Shown: in pieces, positions 1 through 8,425 of the stretch
How the letters are laid out: each line of letters opens with the position of its first letter
How positions within the stretch are numbered: position 1 is the stretch's first letter
Made by a program: the position numbers and the translations under genes
The notes under the pieces: model-generated
Database searches by the model: none
What the model saw: only the letters and a program-made list of their open reading frames with translations
Told to the model about the DNA's origin: nothing
NCBI RefSeq assembly: GCF_051257895.1
Contig: NZ_CP194331.1
Span: forward strand, 1,984,001-2,048,000
Reading direction: 5' to 3'
From: Gallionella straubiae
GTDB taxonomy: Bacteria > Pseudomonadota > Gammaproteobacteria > Burkholderiales > Gallionellaceae
Length of the DNA stretch: 64,000 bases

Positions 1-1515
1 GCCGATGTCCTGCGGCTTGACGCCCAGTGTATGCAGCGCCTGGTTGAGCAGGCGCTCGCCGAATTGTGCGGACTCGCCGGACTGCATGGTCTTGAGGAAG
101 TGGCGGATATGGCTGCGCGCCTTGCTGGTGGTCACATAGCCCAGCCAGGCCGGATTCGGTTTGGCCTGCGGCGCGGTAATGATTTCCACGCGGTCGCCGT
201 TGCGGAGCTCGGTGCGCAGCGGCACCAGTTCGTGGTTGACCTTGACGGCGATGCAGTGGTTGCCGATGTCGGTATGCACGCTGTAGGCGAAGTCCACCGC
301 GGTCGCGCCGCGCGGCAGCGCGAGGATCTTGCCCTTGGGCGTGAATACATACACCTCGTCGGGGAACAGGTCCACCTTGAGGTGCTCGAGGAATTCCGAC
401 GAGTCGCTGCTCTGGCTCAGGCTTTCCAGCAGTTCCTGCAGCCACTGGTGGGTCTTCTTGTGCAGATTCTTGATCGAGACGTGGCCGCTCTTGTACAGCC
501 AGTGCGAGGCCACGCCGGCATCGGCGATCTTGTGCATCTCGTGGGTGCGGATCTGGATTTCGATGGGCGTGCCGAACGGGCCGAACAGTGTGGTGTGCAG
601 CGATTGATAGCCGTTGACCTTGGGGATCGCGATGTAATCCTTGAACTTGCCGGGGATCGGCTTGTACAGGCCGTGCAGCGCGCCCAGCGCCACATAGCAG
701 GACGCGAAATCGTTGACCAGCACGCGGAACCCGTAGATGTCCAGCACCTCAGCGAAGGCCAGCGACTTGCTCTGCATCTTCTTGTAGATGCTGTAGATGT
801 TTTTTTCCCGGCCGGTCACGTCGGCCTGGATATTGAACTCGGCGAGCCGCTGCCGGATCGTCTCGAGGATCTTGCCGACCACTTCGCGGCGGTTGCCTCG
901 CGCCACCCTGAGCGCCTTGGACAGCACCGCGTAGCGGTTGGGGTTCAGGTACTTGAAGCTTAAATCCAGCAACTCGCGGTAAATATCGTTCAGGCCGAGA
1001 CGGTTGGCGATCGGCGCATAGATGTCCATGGTCTCGCGGGCGATGCGCTCGCTTTTGTCGTGCGGCATGGATTCCAGCGTGCGCATGTTGTGCAGGCGGT
1101 CGGCCAGCTTGATGAGGATGACGCGCACGTCGCGCGCCATTGCCAGCAGCATCTTGCGGAAATTTTCCGCCTCCGCGTCCTCGCGGGTTTCGAACTGGAT
1201 GCGGTCCAGCTTGGAGAGGCCGTCGACCAGTTCCGCGACCGGCTTGCCGAATTTTTCGGCGACCTGCTCCGCGGTGACCTCGGTGTCTTCCACCACGTCG
1301 TGCAGCAATGCGGCGATGATCGCCTGGACATCCAGGTGCAGGGTGGTGAGGATGCGCGCGACGGCGATCGGGTGGGAGATGTACGGGTCGCCGGACTGGC
1401 GCTTCTGCCCCTGGTGCGCGGCCTGGCTGAATGCAAGCGCTTCGCGGACGTAGTCGACGTCCTCCGGTTTAAGGTAGGCTGAGACTTCTCCGATAAGCAG
1501 CTCTGTATCGGTCAT
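1..1515 (-). CDS. spoT: SpoT, bifunctional (p)ppGpp synthetase/hydrolase (C-terminus cut by window edge)
   Basis: Makes and degrades the stringent-response alarmone (p)ppGpp in the cytoplasm. Translating the minus strand from the ATG at 1515 gives an open frame of 505 codons that leaves the window without a stop. An intact HD hydrolase domain is visible (HD at residues 72-73, ED at 76-77), so this is not a RelA with a dead HD domain. The synthetase domain follows (YGFRVLVND, about residue 260), with KFKDYIAIPKVNGYQSLHT resembling the RXKD type of bifunctional enzymes rather than the EXDD type of RelA. The TGS domain starts around VYVFTPKGKI. It is the last visible gene of yicC-gmk-rpoZ-spoT, the usual order in betaproteobacteria; rpoZ ends 15 bp upstream. 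The regulatory ACT/RRM end is outside the window. Confidence 0.95.
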   Translation of the reverse strand, partial: MTDTELLIGEVSAYLKPEDVDYVREALAFSQAAHQGQKRQSGDPYISHPIAVARILTTLHLDVQAIIAALLHDVVEDTEVTAEQVAEKFGKPVAELVDGLSKLDRIQFETREDAEAENFRKMLLAMARDVRVILIKLADRLHNMRTLESMPHDKSERIARETMDIYAPIANRLGLNDIYRELLDLSFKYLNPNRYAVLSKALRVARGNRREVVGKILETIRQRLAEFNIQADVTGREKNIYSIYKKMQSKSLAFAEVLDIYGFRVLVNDFASCYVALGALHGLYKPIPGKFKDYIAIPKVNGYQSLHTTLFGPFGTPIEIQIRTHEMHKIADAGVASHWLYKSGHVSIKNLHKKTHQWLQELLESLSQSSDSSEFLEHLKVDLFPDEVYVFTPKGKILALPRGATAVDFAYSVHTDIGNHCIAVKVNHELVPLRTELRNGDRVEIITAPQAKPNPAWLGYVTTSKARSHIRHFLKTMQSGESAQFGERLLNQALHTLGVKPQDIG

Positions 1516-1530
1516 GCAGGATCACGGGTT

Positions 1531-1737
1531 TTATGCCTGGCCGCGGTTGAGGATTTCCTTGCCCACCTTGCCTTCGCTGATTTCGCGCAGTGCGACGACG
1601 GTGTGCTTGTCGTTGCTCTCGTCGACCAGGTAGCTTGCGCCGTTGGCCAGCTGGCGGGCGCGGTAGGCGGCTGCCAGCGTCAGTTCAAAGCGGTTCGGGA
1701 TTTGGGTGAGACATTCTTCGACGGTGATGCGTGCCAT
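1531..1737 (-). CDS. rpoZ: RNA polymerase omega subunit
   Basis: Small subunit that wraps the C-terminal tail of beta-prime and helps assemble RNA polymerase. It also forms one ppGpp-binding site in proteobacteria, which suits its place next to spoT. The 68-residue protein starts MARITVEECLTQIPNRFELT, the conserved N-terminus of the family, and has the typical AAYRARQL helix. It is shorter than the E. coli protein (about 90 residues), as is common in betaproteobacteria. It sits 3 bp after gmk and 15 bp before spoT, so it is almost certainly co-transcribed with both. Confidence 0.96.
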   Translation of the reverse strand: MARITVEECLTQIPNRFELTLAAAYRARQLANGASYLVDESNDKHTVVALREISEGKVGKEILNRGQA

Positions 1738-1740
1738 GAT

Positions 1741-2358
1741 TTACTCCGGGTTCTGTAACTGGTTGATCAATGCCTGATGACGCGCCAGCTGCCTCGCGCC
1801 CCTCAGTCGGGCGGAAAGCACCACCGCGTTGAGGTCGCGCAGCGCCTCGTTCAGATTGTCGTTGATAATAACATAATCGAATTCGGCGACATGGGCGACA
1901 TCCTCGCGCACCGCCGCCATGCGCTTTGCGATCACTTCGTCGTTGTCCTTGCCGCGCCCCTTGAGGCGCTGCTCCAGCGCATCCAGGGAAGGCGGCAGGA
2001 TGAAGATGCTGACGCATTCCGGGAACAGCCGGCGCACCTGCGCCGCGCCCTGCCAGTCGATCTCCAGCAGGATGTCGCGATTCTGGGTGATGGCCTGGCC
2101 GATCCAGGTTTGCGAGGTGCCGTACAGGTTGCCGTAGACTTCCGCGCTCTCCAGGAACTCGCCGCGTTCCATCATGATGACGAAGGTTTCGCGGCTGACG
2201 AAATGGTAATCCTTGCCGTCGCGCTCGCCGGGGCGCGGGTTGCGTGTCGTGTAGGAGACCGATAGCTCGATCTGCGGATTGATGTTGAGCAAGGCCTGCA
2301 CCAGGCTGGTCTTGCCCGCGCCGGAAGGCGCGCTGATGACAAACAGGTTTCCGGACAT
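1741..2358 (-). CDS. gmk: Guanylate kinase
   Basis: Phosphorylates GMP to GDP with ATP, in purine nucleotide metabolism. The 205-residue length is normal. The P-loop APSGAGKTSL is at residues 9-18. The GMP-binding stretch SVSYTTRNPRPGERDGKDYHF and the segment LLEIDWQGAAQVRR are typical of the family. It is followed 3 bp later by rpoZ. The ATG at 2358 is the only start that gives the standard MSGNLFVISAPSGAGK beginning. Confidence 0.96.
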   Translation of the reverse strand: MSGNLFVISAPSGAGKTSLVQALLNINPQIELSVSYTTRNPRPGERDGKDYHFVSRETFVIMMERGEFLESAEVYGNLYGTSQTWIGQAITQNRDILLEIDWQGAAQVRRLFPECVSIFILPPSLDALEQRLKGRGKDNDEVIAKRMAAVREDVAHVAEFDYVIINDNLNEALRDLNAVVLSARLRGARQLARHQALINQLQNPE

Positions 2359-2375
2359 GGTTTACCTCAATGATT

Positions 2376-2506
2376 TGTTTAACCGCGAAGGCACGAAGGG
2401 TGCGAAGAAATGCATTTTCGGGGAATCGAAGCTATCTTGAGGCAAGCATTCGACCTATCGCATCTGTGAAAAATCTTCGTGATCTTCGTGCACTTCGTGG
2501 TGAAGC
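2376..2506. repeat. Imperfect inverted pair of CACGAAG-type intergenic repeats
   Basis: The 150-bp gap between yicC and gmk holds degenerate tandem units of the CACGAAG type. The left block (AACCGCGAAGGCACGAAGG, from about 2379) and the right block (the reverse complement of CCACGAAGTGCACGAAG, about 2477-2504) face each other. I recognise such arrays as common intergenic repeats in proteobacteria. They could fold into a hairpin in the yicC-gmk transcript, but I see no function. Confidence 0.5.
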
Positions 2507-2508
2507 TT

Positions 2509-3387
2509 TTACTCCAGGTTTTGAATTTGCTCGCGCATCTGCTCGATGAGGATCTTCATCTCCATCGCGCTGCGCGACACTTCCGCATCCACCGATTTCG
2601 AACCGAGCGTGTTGGCCTCGCGGTTCAGTTCCTGCATCAGGAAATCCAGCCGTTTGCCCACCGCGCCGCCCTGCGCGAGGATGCGGCGCATCTCGGCCAG
2701 ATGGCTGGCAAGCCGCGACAGCTCCTCGTCCACGTCGATCTTGCTCGCGAACAGGGTGATTTCCTGGCGGATGCGCTCGTCGAGGGCGTCATGTGCCGGG
2801 GCGCCTTGCAGCGCCTCGCGCAGCCGCGCGGTGAGCTTCTGCTCGTAGGCGGCGATCGCGGCGGGTACATGCGGCATCACGCTATTGCGCAGCGCCTCGA
2901 TCTTTTCCACGCGCTGCAGCAGGAAGTCCTTGAGTTTCTCGCCTTCGCGCGCGCGCGACGCAGAAAACTCCTGCAGCACCTCCTGCAGCAGGTTGAGCAG
3001 CGCGGCGCGCAGCTCGTCCGCCGAGGCAGACGGCGCTTCCAGCACGCCGTTCCAGCGCAGCACGTCCGCCACGCCCAAGGAGCGCGCATCCGGCAGGGCA
3101 TTCTGCACTTCCCGGTTCCACGCGGCAAGCTGCAGCAGCAGGTCGCGGTTCAGCGCCGTGCTGGTTTGCGCGCCGCGTGCCGCGTAGTTGATGCGGCAAT
3201 CCACCTTGCCGCGCTGCAGTTGCGCGGTGATCGCCTCGCGCAGCGCGCCCTCGACGCTGCGCAACTCGTCCGGCATGCGCAACTGGATGTCCAGGTAGCG
3301 GTGGTTGACGGCGCGCAGCTCAAGGGTCAGCGAGCCGCTGTCGAGCTCCGCGCTGGCGGCGGCGTAACCGGTCATACTGAGTATCAT
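2509..3387 (-). CDS. yicC: YicC-family endoribonuclease
   Basis: YicC/YloC family protein, 292 residues, the normal length. It begins MILSMTGYAAASAELDSGSL, matching the conserved MTGYG-type start of the family, and ends in the conserved acidic C-terminal helix region (MEMKILIEQMREQIQNLE). Family members have been described as endoribonucleases acting on selected RNAs; the role here is inferred. It is first in the operon before gmk and diverges from the PP2C gene at 3468, leaving an 80-bp shared promoter region. Confidence 0.9.
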   Translation of the reverse strand: MILSMTGYAAASAELDSGSLTLELRAVNHRYLDIQLRMPDELRSVEGALREAITAQLQRGKVDCRINYAARGAQTSTALNRDLLLQLAAWNREVQNALPDARSLGVADVLRWNGVLEAPSASADELRAALLNLLQEVLQEFSASRAREGEKLKDFLLQRVEKIEALRNSVMPHVPAAIAAYEQKLTARLREALQGAPAHDALDERIRQEITLFASKIDVDEELSRLASHLAEMRRILAQGGAVGKRLDFLMQELNREANTLGSKSVDAEVSRSAMEMKILIEQMREQIQNLE

Positions 3388-3467
3388 GGAAAGGCTCCCG
3401 AATAAAGGGCTGTGCTGGAGCGGCGCATTATATTACGATTGCGTCCTGTCAAATTTCCCCTTTGCCC

Positions 3468-4262
3468 ATGAAGTTTTCGATACACCAGGCCAGCCACATC
3501 GGCAACCGCAAATACAACCAGGATCGCGCCGCCTATGCCTACAGCAGCGAAGTATTGCTGCTGGTGCTGGCGGACGGCATGGGTGGGCACTTGCACGGTG
3601 AGGTGGCGGCGGAGTTGATTGTCGATACGTTCGTCGAGTCGTTCGGCCGGAGTGCGCATCCGCGCATTGCCGACCCCGACGGGTTTGTGCTGGAAACCAT
3701 GCGCCACGCCAACGAGCGTATCCTCAAGGTTGCGCACGACAAGGATCTGGGCGGCTCTCCGGGATCGACCTGCGTGGCTGCGCTGATCCAGGATGGCAAA
3801 GTGTACTGGGGGCACGCCGGGGACTCGCGGTTCTACCTGCTGCGCGACGGCGCGGTGCTGGTCAAGACGCGCGACCATTCGATGGTGCAGCAGTGGCTCG
3901 AATGGGGCATGGTCACCGCCGAAGAGGCGCGCATCCATCCGCAGCGCAACCAGATCACCAACTGCCTCGGCGGCGTCGAAGACCTGTTTTACATGGAGCA
4001 AGGCAAACCGATAGCGCTGCAATCCGGCGATACGCTGCTGCTCGGCAGCGACGGCCTGTGGGGGCCGTTTACCGACGAGGAGCTGGCCGTGGCCTTTGCC
4101 GCAAAGCCTGTCGCACAGGTGCTGGACAGCCTGATCACGAGCGCACTGGAACGCGAGAACGGCCATTCCGACAACGCCACCGGTATCGCGATACGCTGGG
4201 GAAAAAACGAAGCCGACCACGATACCGACCAACTCGTCTGCCACATCCTGGAAGTCGCCTGA
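3468..4262 (+). CDS. PP2C-family serine/threonine protein phosphatase
   Basis: Metal-dependent phosphatase that removes phosphate from Ser/Thr on target proteins. The metal-binding Asp motifs of the PP2C fold are visible in order: NRKYNQDR near the start, LADGMGGHLHGE (about residues 35-46), GHAGDSRFYLLRDG (about 110), LLLGSDGLWG (about 192) and SDNATGI close to the C-terminus. I chose ATG 3468 (264 residues); a TTG two codons upstream is possible. The domain fills the whole protein, with no kinase or sensor part. It heads a plus-strand cluster with rph, rdgB and hemW. No partner kinase is next to it, so the substrate is unknown. Confidence 0.92.
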   Translation: MKFSIHQASHIGNRKYNQDRAAYAYSSEVLLLVLADGMGGHLHGEVAAELIVDTFVESFGRSAHPRIADPDGFVLETMRHANERILKVAHDKDLGGSPGSTCVAALIQDGKVYWGHAGDSRFYLLRDGAVLVKTRDHSMVQQWLEWGMVTAEEARIHPQRNQITNCLGGVEDLFYMEQGKPIALQSGDTLLLGSDGLWGPFTDEELAVAFAAKPVAQVLDSLITSALERENGHSDNATGIAIRWGKNEADHDTDQLVCHILEVA

Positions 4263-4299
4263 CTTTCGTAACCCATTAACCCTTTATCGAGGATTTAAC

Positions 4300-5013
4300 A
4301 TGCGCCCCAGCCAGAGATCGCCCAGCCAACTGCGTGAAATCCGCATCACCCGCCGCTACACCAAGCATGCCGAAGGCTCGGTGCTGATCGAATGCGGCGA
4401 CACCAAGGTGGTCTGCACCGCGAGCGTCGAAGAAAAAGTGCCGCCGCACAAGAAGGGCAGCGGCGAGGGCTGGGTCACCGCCGAATACGGCATGCTGCCG
4501 CGCTCGACCAACGAGCGCATGGGCCGCGAGGCGGCCAAGGGCAAGCAGTCCGGGCGCACCCAGGAGATCCAGCGCCTCATCGGGCGCAGCCTGCGCGCCG
4601 TGGTCGATTTGAAAAAACTCGGCGAGCGCACCATCGTGGTTGACTGCGACGTGATCCAGGCCGACGGCGGTACGCGTACCGCCAGCATCACCGGCGCCTT
4701 CGTCGCACTGCACGACGCGGTGAGCGAGCTGTTGAAGAAAAACAAAATCCAGGAAACCCCGCTCAAGGAATTCATCGCCGCGGTGTCGGTCGGCATCTAC
4801 GAGGGTGTGCCGGTGCTCGACCTGGATTACGCGGAAGACTCCGCCTGCGACACCGACATGAACGTGGTGATGTTGGGCAACGGCCACTTCGTCGAGGTGC
4901 AGGGCACCGCCGAAGGCCATCCCTTCACGCGCGCCGAGATGGACGAGCTGCTGGAACTCGCGAAGGCCGGCATCGCGCAGCTGATCGATAAACAGCGCGC
5001 CGCACTGGCGTAA
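4300..5013 (+). CDS. rph: Ribonuclease PH
   Basis: Phosphate-dependent 3'-5' exoribonuclease that trims tRNA 3' ends. The 237-residue protein begins MRPSQRSPSQLREIRITRRY and contains GMLPRSTNERMGREAAKGKQ and GRTQEIQRLIGRSLRAVVDL, both diagnostic of RNase PH. DCDVIQADGGTRTASITGAF carries active-site residues. The stop codon shares its last base with the rdgB start (TAATG), so the two are translationally coupled. Confidence 0.97.
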   Translation: MRPSQRSPSQLREIRITRRYTKHAEGSVLIECGDTKVVCTASVEEKVPPHKKGSGEGWVTAEYGMLPRSTNERMGREAAKGKQSGRTQEIQRLIGRSLRAVVDLKKLGERTIVVDCDVIQADGGTRTASITGAFVALHDAVSELLKKNKIQETPLKEFIAAVSVGIYEGVPVLDLDYAEDSACDTDMNVVMLGNGHFVEVQGTAEGHPFTRAEMDELLELAKAGIAQLIDKQRAALA

Positions 5014-5606
5014 TGAAAAAACTCGTCATAGCCTCCAACAATCCCGGCAAGCTGCGCGAATTCCAGCGCATGCTCGCGCCCTTGGGCATCGAGGTGCTCA
5101 CGCAGGCCGAGCTCGGTATCAGCGAGGCCGAGGAGCCGCACTGCACCTTCGTCGAGAACGCGCTCGCCAAGGCGCGCCATGTGAGCGCGGCCTCGGGCCT
5201 GCCCGCGCTCGCGGACGATTCCGGCATCTGCGTCGCGGCGCTGGGCGGCGCGCCCAGCGTGCAGTCGGCGCGCTATGCCGGGGACAATCCGAAATCCGAT
5301 GCGCGCAATAACGAGAAGCTGCTGCGCGAGATGCAGGGCGTTGCCGACCGCCGCGCGCACTACTACTGCGTGCTGGTGCTGGTGCACCATGCCGAAGACC
5401 CGCAGCCCGTCATCGCCGAGGGCGAATGGCACGGCGAGATCGGCCACGAGGAGCGCGGCGAGGGCGGCTTCGGCTACGACCCGCTGTTCCGGCTGCCCGA
5501 ATCCGGCAAAACCGCCGCCGAGCTGTCGCACGACGAGAAGGCGCTGGTTAGCCACCGCGCCAAGGCGCTCAAGGTATTGCTCGACAAGCTCAGCCTCGGC
5601 GCATGA
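5013..5606 (+). CDS. rdgB: XTP/dITP diphosphatase (Ham1 family)
   Basis: Hydrolyses non-canonical purine nucleoside triphosphates (XTP, dITP, ITP) so they are not built into DNA or RNA. The 197-residue protein opens with the family signature ASNNPGKLREFQ and has LPALADDSGICVAALGGAPS and GEIGHEERGEGGFGYDPLF. The start overlaps the rph stop by 1 bp and the end overlaps hemW by 4 bp (ATGA), so this is a tight operon. The order rph-rdgB-hemW is common in proteobacteria. Confidence 0.96.
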   Translation: MKKLVIASNNPGKLREFQRMLAPLGIEVLTQAELGISEAEEPHCTFVENALAKARHVSAASGLPALADDSGICVAALGGAPSVQSARYAGDNPKSDARNNEKLLREMQGVADRRAHYYCVLVLVHHAEDPQPVIAEGEWHGEIGHEERGEGGFGYDPLFRLPESGKTAAELSHDEKALVSHRAKALKVLLDKLSLGA

Positions 5607-6850
5607 CCGTACACCAGCTGCATCCCGCCGGCCTCAGGGCGCAGGCGGTGAATTTCCAGGCGACCCCGCCGCTGTCGCTCTACATCCACATCCCTTGGTG
5701 CGTGCGCAAATGCCCCTATTGCGACTTCAATTCGCACGAGCTGCGCGGTACTCCCTCGCCCTTGCAGGGAGAGGGCGGGGGAGAGGGTAGAAGTGGCCAA
5801 ATTCCGGAAAAGGAATACGTCGCCGCGCTGATCCGCGACCTCGAACTCGCGCTGCCGTCGATCTGGGGGCGCAAGGTCTACACGGTGTTCTTCGGCGGCG
5901 GCACGCCCAGCCTGCTCTCGGGCGAGAGCGTCGCGGAGATCCTGCGCCAGGTGCGCATGCTGCTGCCGCTCGATCTCGGTGCGGAGATCACGCTGGAGGC
6001 CAATCCCGGCACGGTCGAAGCGGAACGCTTCGCGGCGTACCGCGAGGCGGGCGTGAACCGCCTGTCGCTGGGCATCCAGAGCTTCAACGACGCGCATCTG
6101 AAGGCGCTGGGGCGCATCCACAGCGCCGACGAAGCCAGGCGCGCGATCGCCATCGCGCAGCAACACTTCGACAACATCAATCTCGACCTCATGTACGCGC
6201 TGCCCGGCCAGACGCTGGAGCAGGCCCTGCAGGATGCGCAGGCAGCGCTCGCGTTCGCACCGCAGCACCTGTCCTGCTACCACCTCACACTGGAACCGAA
6301 CACGCTGTTCTACCGCAATCCGCCGCCGCTGCCGGACGACGATGCGAGCGGCGAGATGCAGCTCCGCATCGAGGAGCTGCTTGCGGCGCATGGCTACGAG
6401 CATTACGAGACCTCGGCTTTCGCGCTGCCGAAGCGGCAGGCGCGCCACAACCTCAACTACTGGCAGTTCGGCGACTACCTCGGCATTGGCGCGGGCGCGC
6501 ACAGCAAGCTGAGCTTTCACGACCGGGTGATCCGCCAGATGCGCCACCGGCAGCCGCAGGCCTACCTCGATGCGGTGGCGCAGGGCAGCCCTGTGCAGGA
6601 GCAGCACGAGGTCGCGCCCGCCGATCTCGCCTTCGAGTTCATGATGAACGCGCTGCGCCTGAACCGGGGCTTCGAGGCCGCGCTGTTCCAGGAGCGCACC
6701 AGCCTGTCGCTGCTGTCGATACGCCGCAAACTGGAAGAGGCGGAAAAGCGCGGGCTGTTGACGCGCGATCCAGGCCGCATCGCGCCGACTGAACTGGGGC
6801 AGCGATTCCTGAACGACTTGCTAGAGATTTTCCTTGCGGCGAAAGACTAA
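5603..6850 (+). CDS. hemW: HemW, radical SAM heme chaperone-like protein, with an in-frame repeat insertion
   Basis: Radical SAM protein related to HemN. HemW proteins bind heme and are thought to deliver it to membrane targets rather than oxidise coproporphyrinogen. It has 415 residues, with the 4Fe-4S motif CxxxCxxC at Cys33, Cys37 and Cys40 (PWCVRKCPYC). It also has FFGGGTPSLL and the C-terminal HemN_C region. Residues about 50-66 (TPSPLQGEGGGEGRSGQ) come from a palindromic CTCTCCC-type repeat inserted in frame just after the Fe-S loop. Homologues normally run straight from the SHELRG-like segment into the PEAEY-like segment. The insertion keeps the frame and adds no stop. The 3' end overlaps the convergent trmB by 30 bp. 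Confidence 0.93.
   Translation: MTVHQLHPAGLRAQAVNFQATPPLSLYIHIPWCVRKCPYCDFNSHELRGTPSPLQGEGGGEGRSGQIPEKEYVAALIRDLELALPSIWGRKVYTVFFGGGTPSLLSGESVAEILRQVRMLLPLDLGAEITLEANPGTVEAERFAAYREAGVNRLSLGIQSFNDAHLKALGRIHSADEARRAIAIAQQHFDNINLDLMYALPGQTLEQALQDAQAALAFAPQHLSCYHLTLEPNTLFYRNPPPLPDDDASGEMQLRIEELLAAHGYEHYETSAFALPKRQARHNLNYWQFGDYLGIGAGAHSKLSFHDRVIRQMRHRQPQAYLDAVAQGSPVQEQHEVAPADLAFEFMMNALRLNRGFEAALFQERTSLSLLSIRRKLEEAEKRGLLTRDPGRIAPTELGQRFLNDLLEIFLAAKD
5750..5800. repeat. CTCTCCC-type palindromic repeat inserted inside hemW
   Basis: The DNA reads CTCCCTCGCCCTTGCAGGG then AGAGGGCGGGGGAGAGGG, two facing purine/pyrimidine arms able to form a hairpin. Related copies lie at 7534-7597, 8426-8522, 32945-33010, 33285-33331 and 38347-38390. 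Here it is translated as part of HemW. Confidence 0.85.
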
Positions 6851-7516
6851 ATCCCACACCCCATGCCCCAAGCGTATTCCGCGCTGCTCGAACTTGGTGA
6901 GCGGGCGGTACTCGGGGCGCGGCGCGTAGTCCGCGGCGGTGTTCTCCAGCAGCGGCTCCTCGCTCAGCACGCGCAACACCTGCTCGGCGTAATCCTGCCA
7001 GTCGGTGGCGACGTGGAGGTAGCCGCCTGGCTTGAGTTTTCGCACCAGTTGCGCGACGAAAGGCGCCTGGATCAGGCGGCGCTTGTTGTGGCGCGCCTTG
7101 TGCCACGGGTCGGGGAAGAAGATGTGCACGCCGGAGAGCGAGCCGTCGGCGATCATGTCGCGCAGCACTTCCACGGCGTCGTGCTGGATGATGCGGATGT
7201 TGGCGATCTGTTGCGCGTCGATCAGCTTGAGCAGGTTGCCCACGCCCGGCGTGTGCACTTCGAGTGTGAGGTAGTCGTTTTCGGGGACTGCCTGCGCGAT
7301 GGTCGCGGTGCTCTCGCCCATGCCGAAGCCGATTTCCAGGATCTTCGGTGCGGCGCGGCCGAAGGCCTGATCGAGATCAAGCGGCTGTGCGGCGTAGGGG
7401 ATGCCGTAGCGCGGCAGCAGCGTGTCCACCGCGCGCTGCTGCGCGGGCGAGACGCGGCCCTGGCGCAGCACGAAGCTGCGGATATGGCGCTTGCTGAGGT
7501 CAGTGGTGTCTGTCAT
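6821..7516 (-). CDS. trmB: tRNA (guanine46-N7)-methyltransferase
   Basis: Transfers a methyl group from SAM to N7 of G46 in the variable loop of tRNAs. From the ATG at 7516 (MTDTTDLSKRHIRSFVLRQG) it has 231 residues, the usual size. The SAM-binding motif is ILEIGFGMGEST, and the family signature HIFFPDPWHKARHNKRRL is complete. An upstream in-frame start at 7558 would add residues encoded by a CTCTCCC repeat and is unlikely to be used. Convergent with hemW, overlapping it by 30 bp at the 3' ends. Confidence 0.95.
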   Translation of the reverse strand: MTDTTDLSKRHIRSFVLRQGRVSPAQQRAVDTLLPRYGIPYAAQPLDLDQAFGRAAPKILEIGFGMGESTATIAQAVPENDYLTLEVHTPGVGNLLKLIDAQQIANIRIIQHDAVEVLRDMIADGSLSGVHIFFPDPWHKARHNKRRLIQAPFVAQLVRKLKPGGYLHVATDWQDYAEQVLRVLSEEPLLENTAADYAPRPEYRPLTKFEQRGIRLGHGVWDLVFRRKENL

Positions 7517-7533
7517 GGTGCTTGTATGAAAGC

Positions 7534-7597
7534 ACCCTCTCCCCATCCCCTCTCCCACGCGTGGGAGAGGGTGCCCGGCAGGGCGGGAGAGGGAGTT
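7534..7597. repeat. CTCTCCC-type palindromic repeat between thiG and trmB
   Basis: The sequence CCCTCTCCCCATCCCCTCTC, followed by CACGCGTGGGAGAGGG and GGGCGGGAGAGGGAG, forms facing arms with a short CACGCGTG core. It fills the gap between the thiG stop and the trmB start and may act as an mRNA hairpin. Same family as the copies inside hemW and rlmI. Confidence 0.85.
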
Positions 7598-7598
7598 T

Positions 7599-8393
7599 TT
7601 AACTGCGCGTCGAATCGATGATTCCAGCAGTCGGCGAGCTCGGGCTGGCGCTGTAGAACTTCTTCGGCATGCGCCCGGCGAGGTAGGCCTCGCGCCCGGC
7701 CTCCACGGCCTTCTTCATCGCGCCGGCCATCAGCACCGGGTTCTGCGCGGCGGCGATCGCGGTGTTCATCAGCACGCCGTCGCAGCCCAGCTCCATCGCG
7801 ATGGCCGCATCCGATGCCGTGCCCACGCCCGCGTCCACGATCACCGGCACCTTCACGCGCTCCATCACGAGTTGCAAATTCCAAGGGTTGAGGATGCCCA
7901 TACCCGAGCCGATCAGCGAGGCGAGCGGCATGATCGCCACACAGCCGAGGTCTTCGAGCTGCTTGGCGACGATGGGGTCGTCCGAGGTGTAGACCATGAC
8001 CTGGAAGCCTTCCGCGATCAGCGTCTTTGCAGCGGCGAGGGTCTCGACCACGTTGGGGTAGAGCGACTGCGGGTCGCCGAGTACCTCCAGCTTGACCAAG
8101 GTATGCCCGTCGAGCAGTTCGCGCGCGAGGCGCAGGGTGCGCACCGCGTCATCGGCGGTGTAGCAGCCCGCGGTGTTCGGCAGGTAGGTGAACTGCGACG
8201 GCGGCACGGCGTCGAGCAGGCTGGGCTCGTTCGCGTTCTGCCCGAGGTTGGTGCGGCGGATCGCCACCGTCACGATCTCCGCTCCGCTCGCATCGAGCGC
8301 CGCGCGCGTCTCGGTGAAGTCCTTGTACTTGCCGGTGCCGACCAGCAGGCGCGATGAATAGCTCTTGCCTGCGATGATGAGTTTGTCGTTCAT
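7599..8393 (-). CDS. thiG: Thiazole synthase ThiG
   Basis: Builds the thiazole ring of thiamine from 1-deoxy-D-xylulose 5-phosphate, dehydroglycine and sulfur carried by ThiS thiocarboxylate. The 264-residue TIM-barrel protein has the N-terminal SRLLVGTGKYKDF and the catalytic-lysine segment VKLEVLGDPQSLYPN. The phosphate-binding segments PVIVDAGVGTASDAAIAMELG and GVLMNTAIA are also present. It lies downstream of thiS on the same strand, separated by 130 bp of nested repeats. Confidence 0.96.
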   Translation of the reverse strand: MNDKLIIAGKSYSSRLLVGTGKYKDFTETRAALDASGAEIVTVAIRRTNLGQNANEPSLLDAVPPSQFTYLPNTAGCYTADDAVRTLRLARELLDGHTLVKLEVLGDPQSLYPNVVETLAAAKTLIAEGFQVMVYTSDDPIVAKQLEDLGCVAIMPLASLIGSGMGILNPWNLQLVMERVKVPVIVDAGVGTASDAAIAMELGCDGVLMNTAIAAAQNPVLMAGAMKKAVEAGREAYLAGRMPKKFYSASPSSPTAGIIDSTRS

Positions 8394-8425
8394 TTCCGTG
8401 TTCCTGTTAAGTTGAATCTTGCTTT

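Noticed and set aside
6821..7558. Longer TrmB starting at 7558
   Set aside because: The extra codons are repeat DNA and the family N-terminus fits the ATG at 7516.
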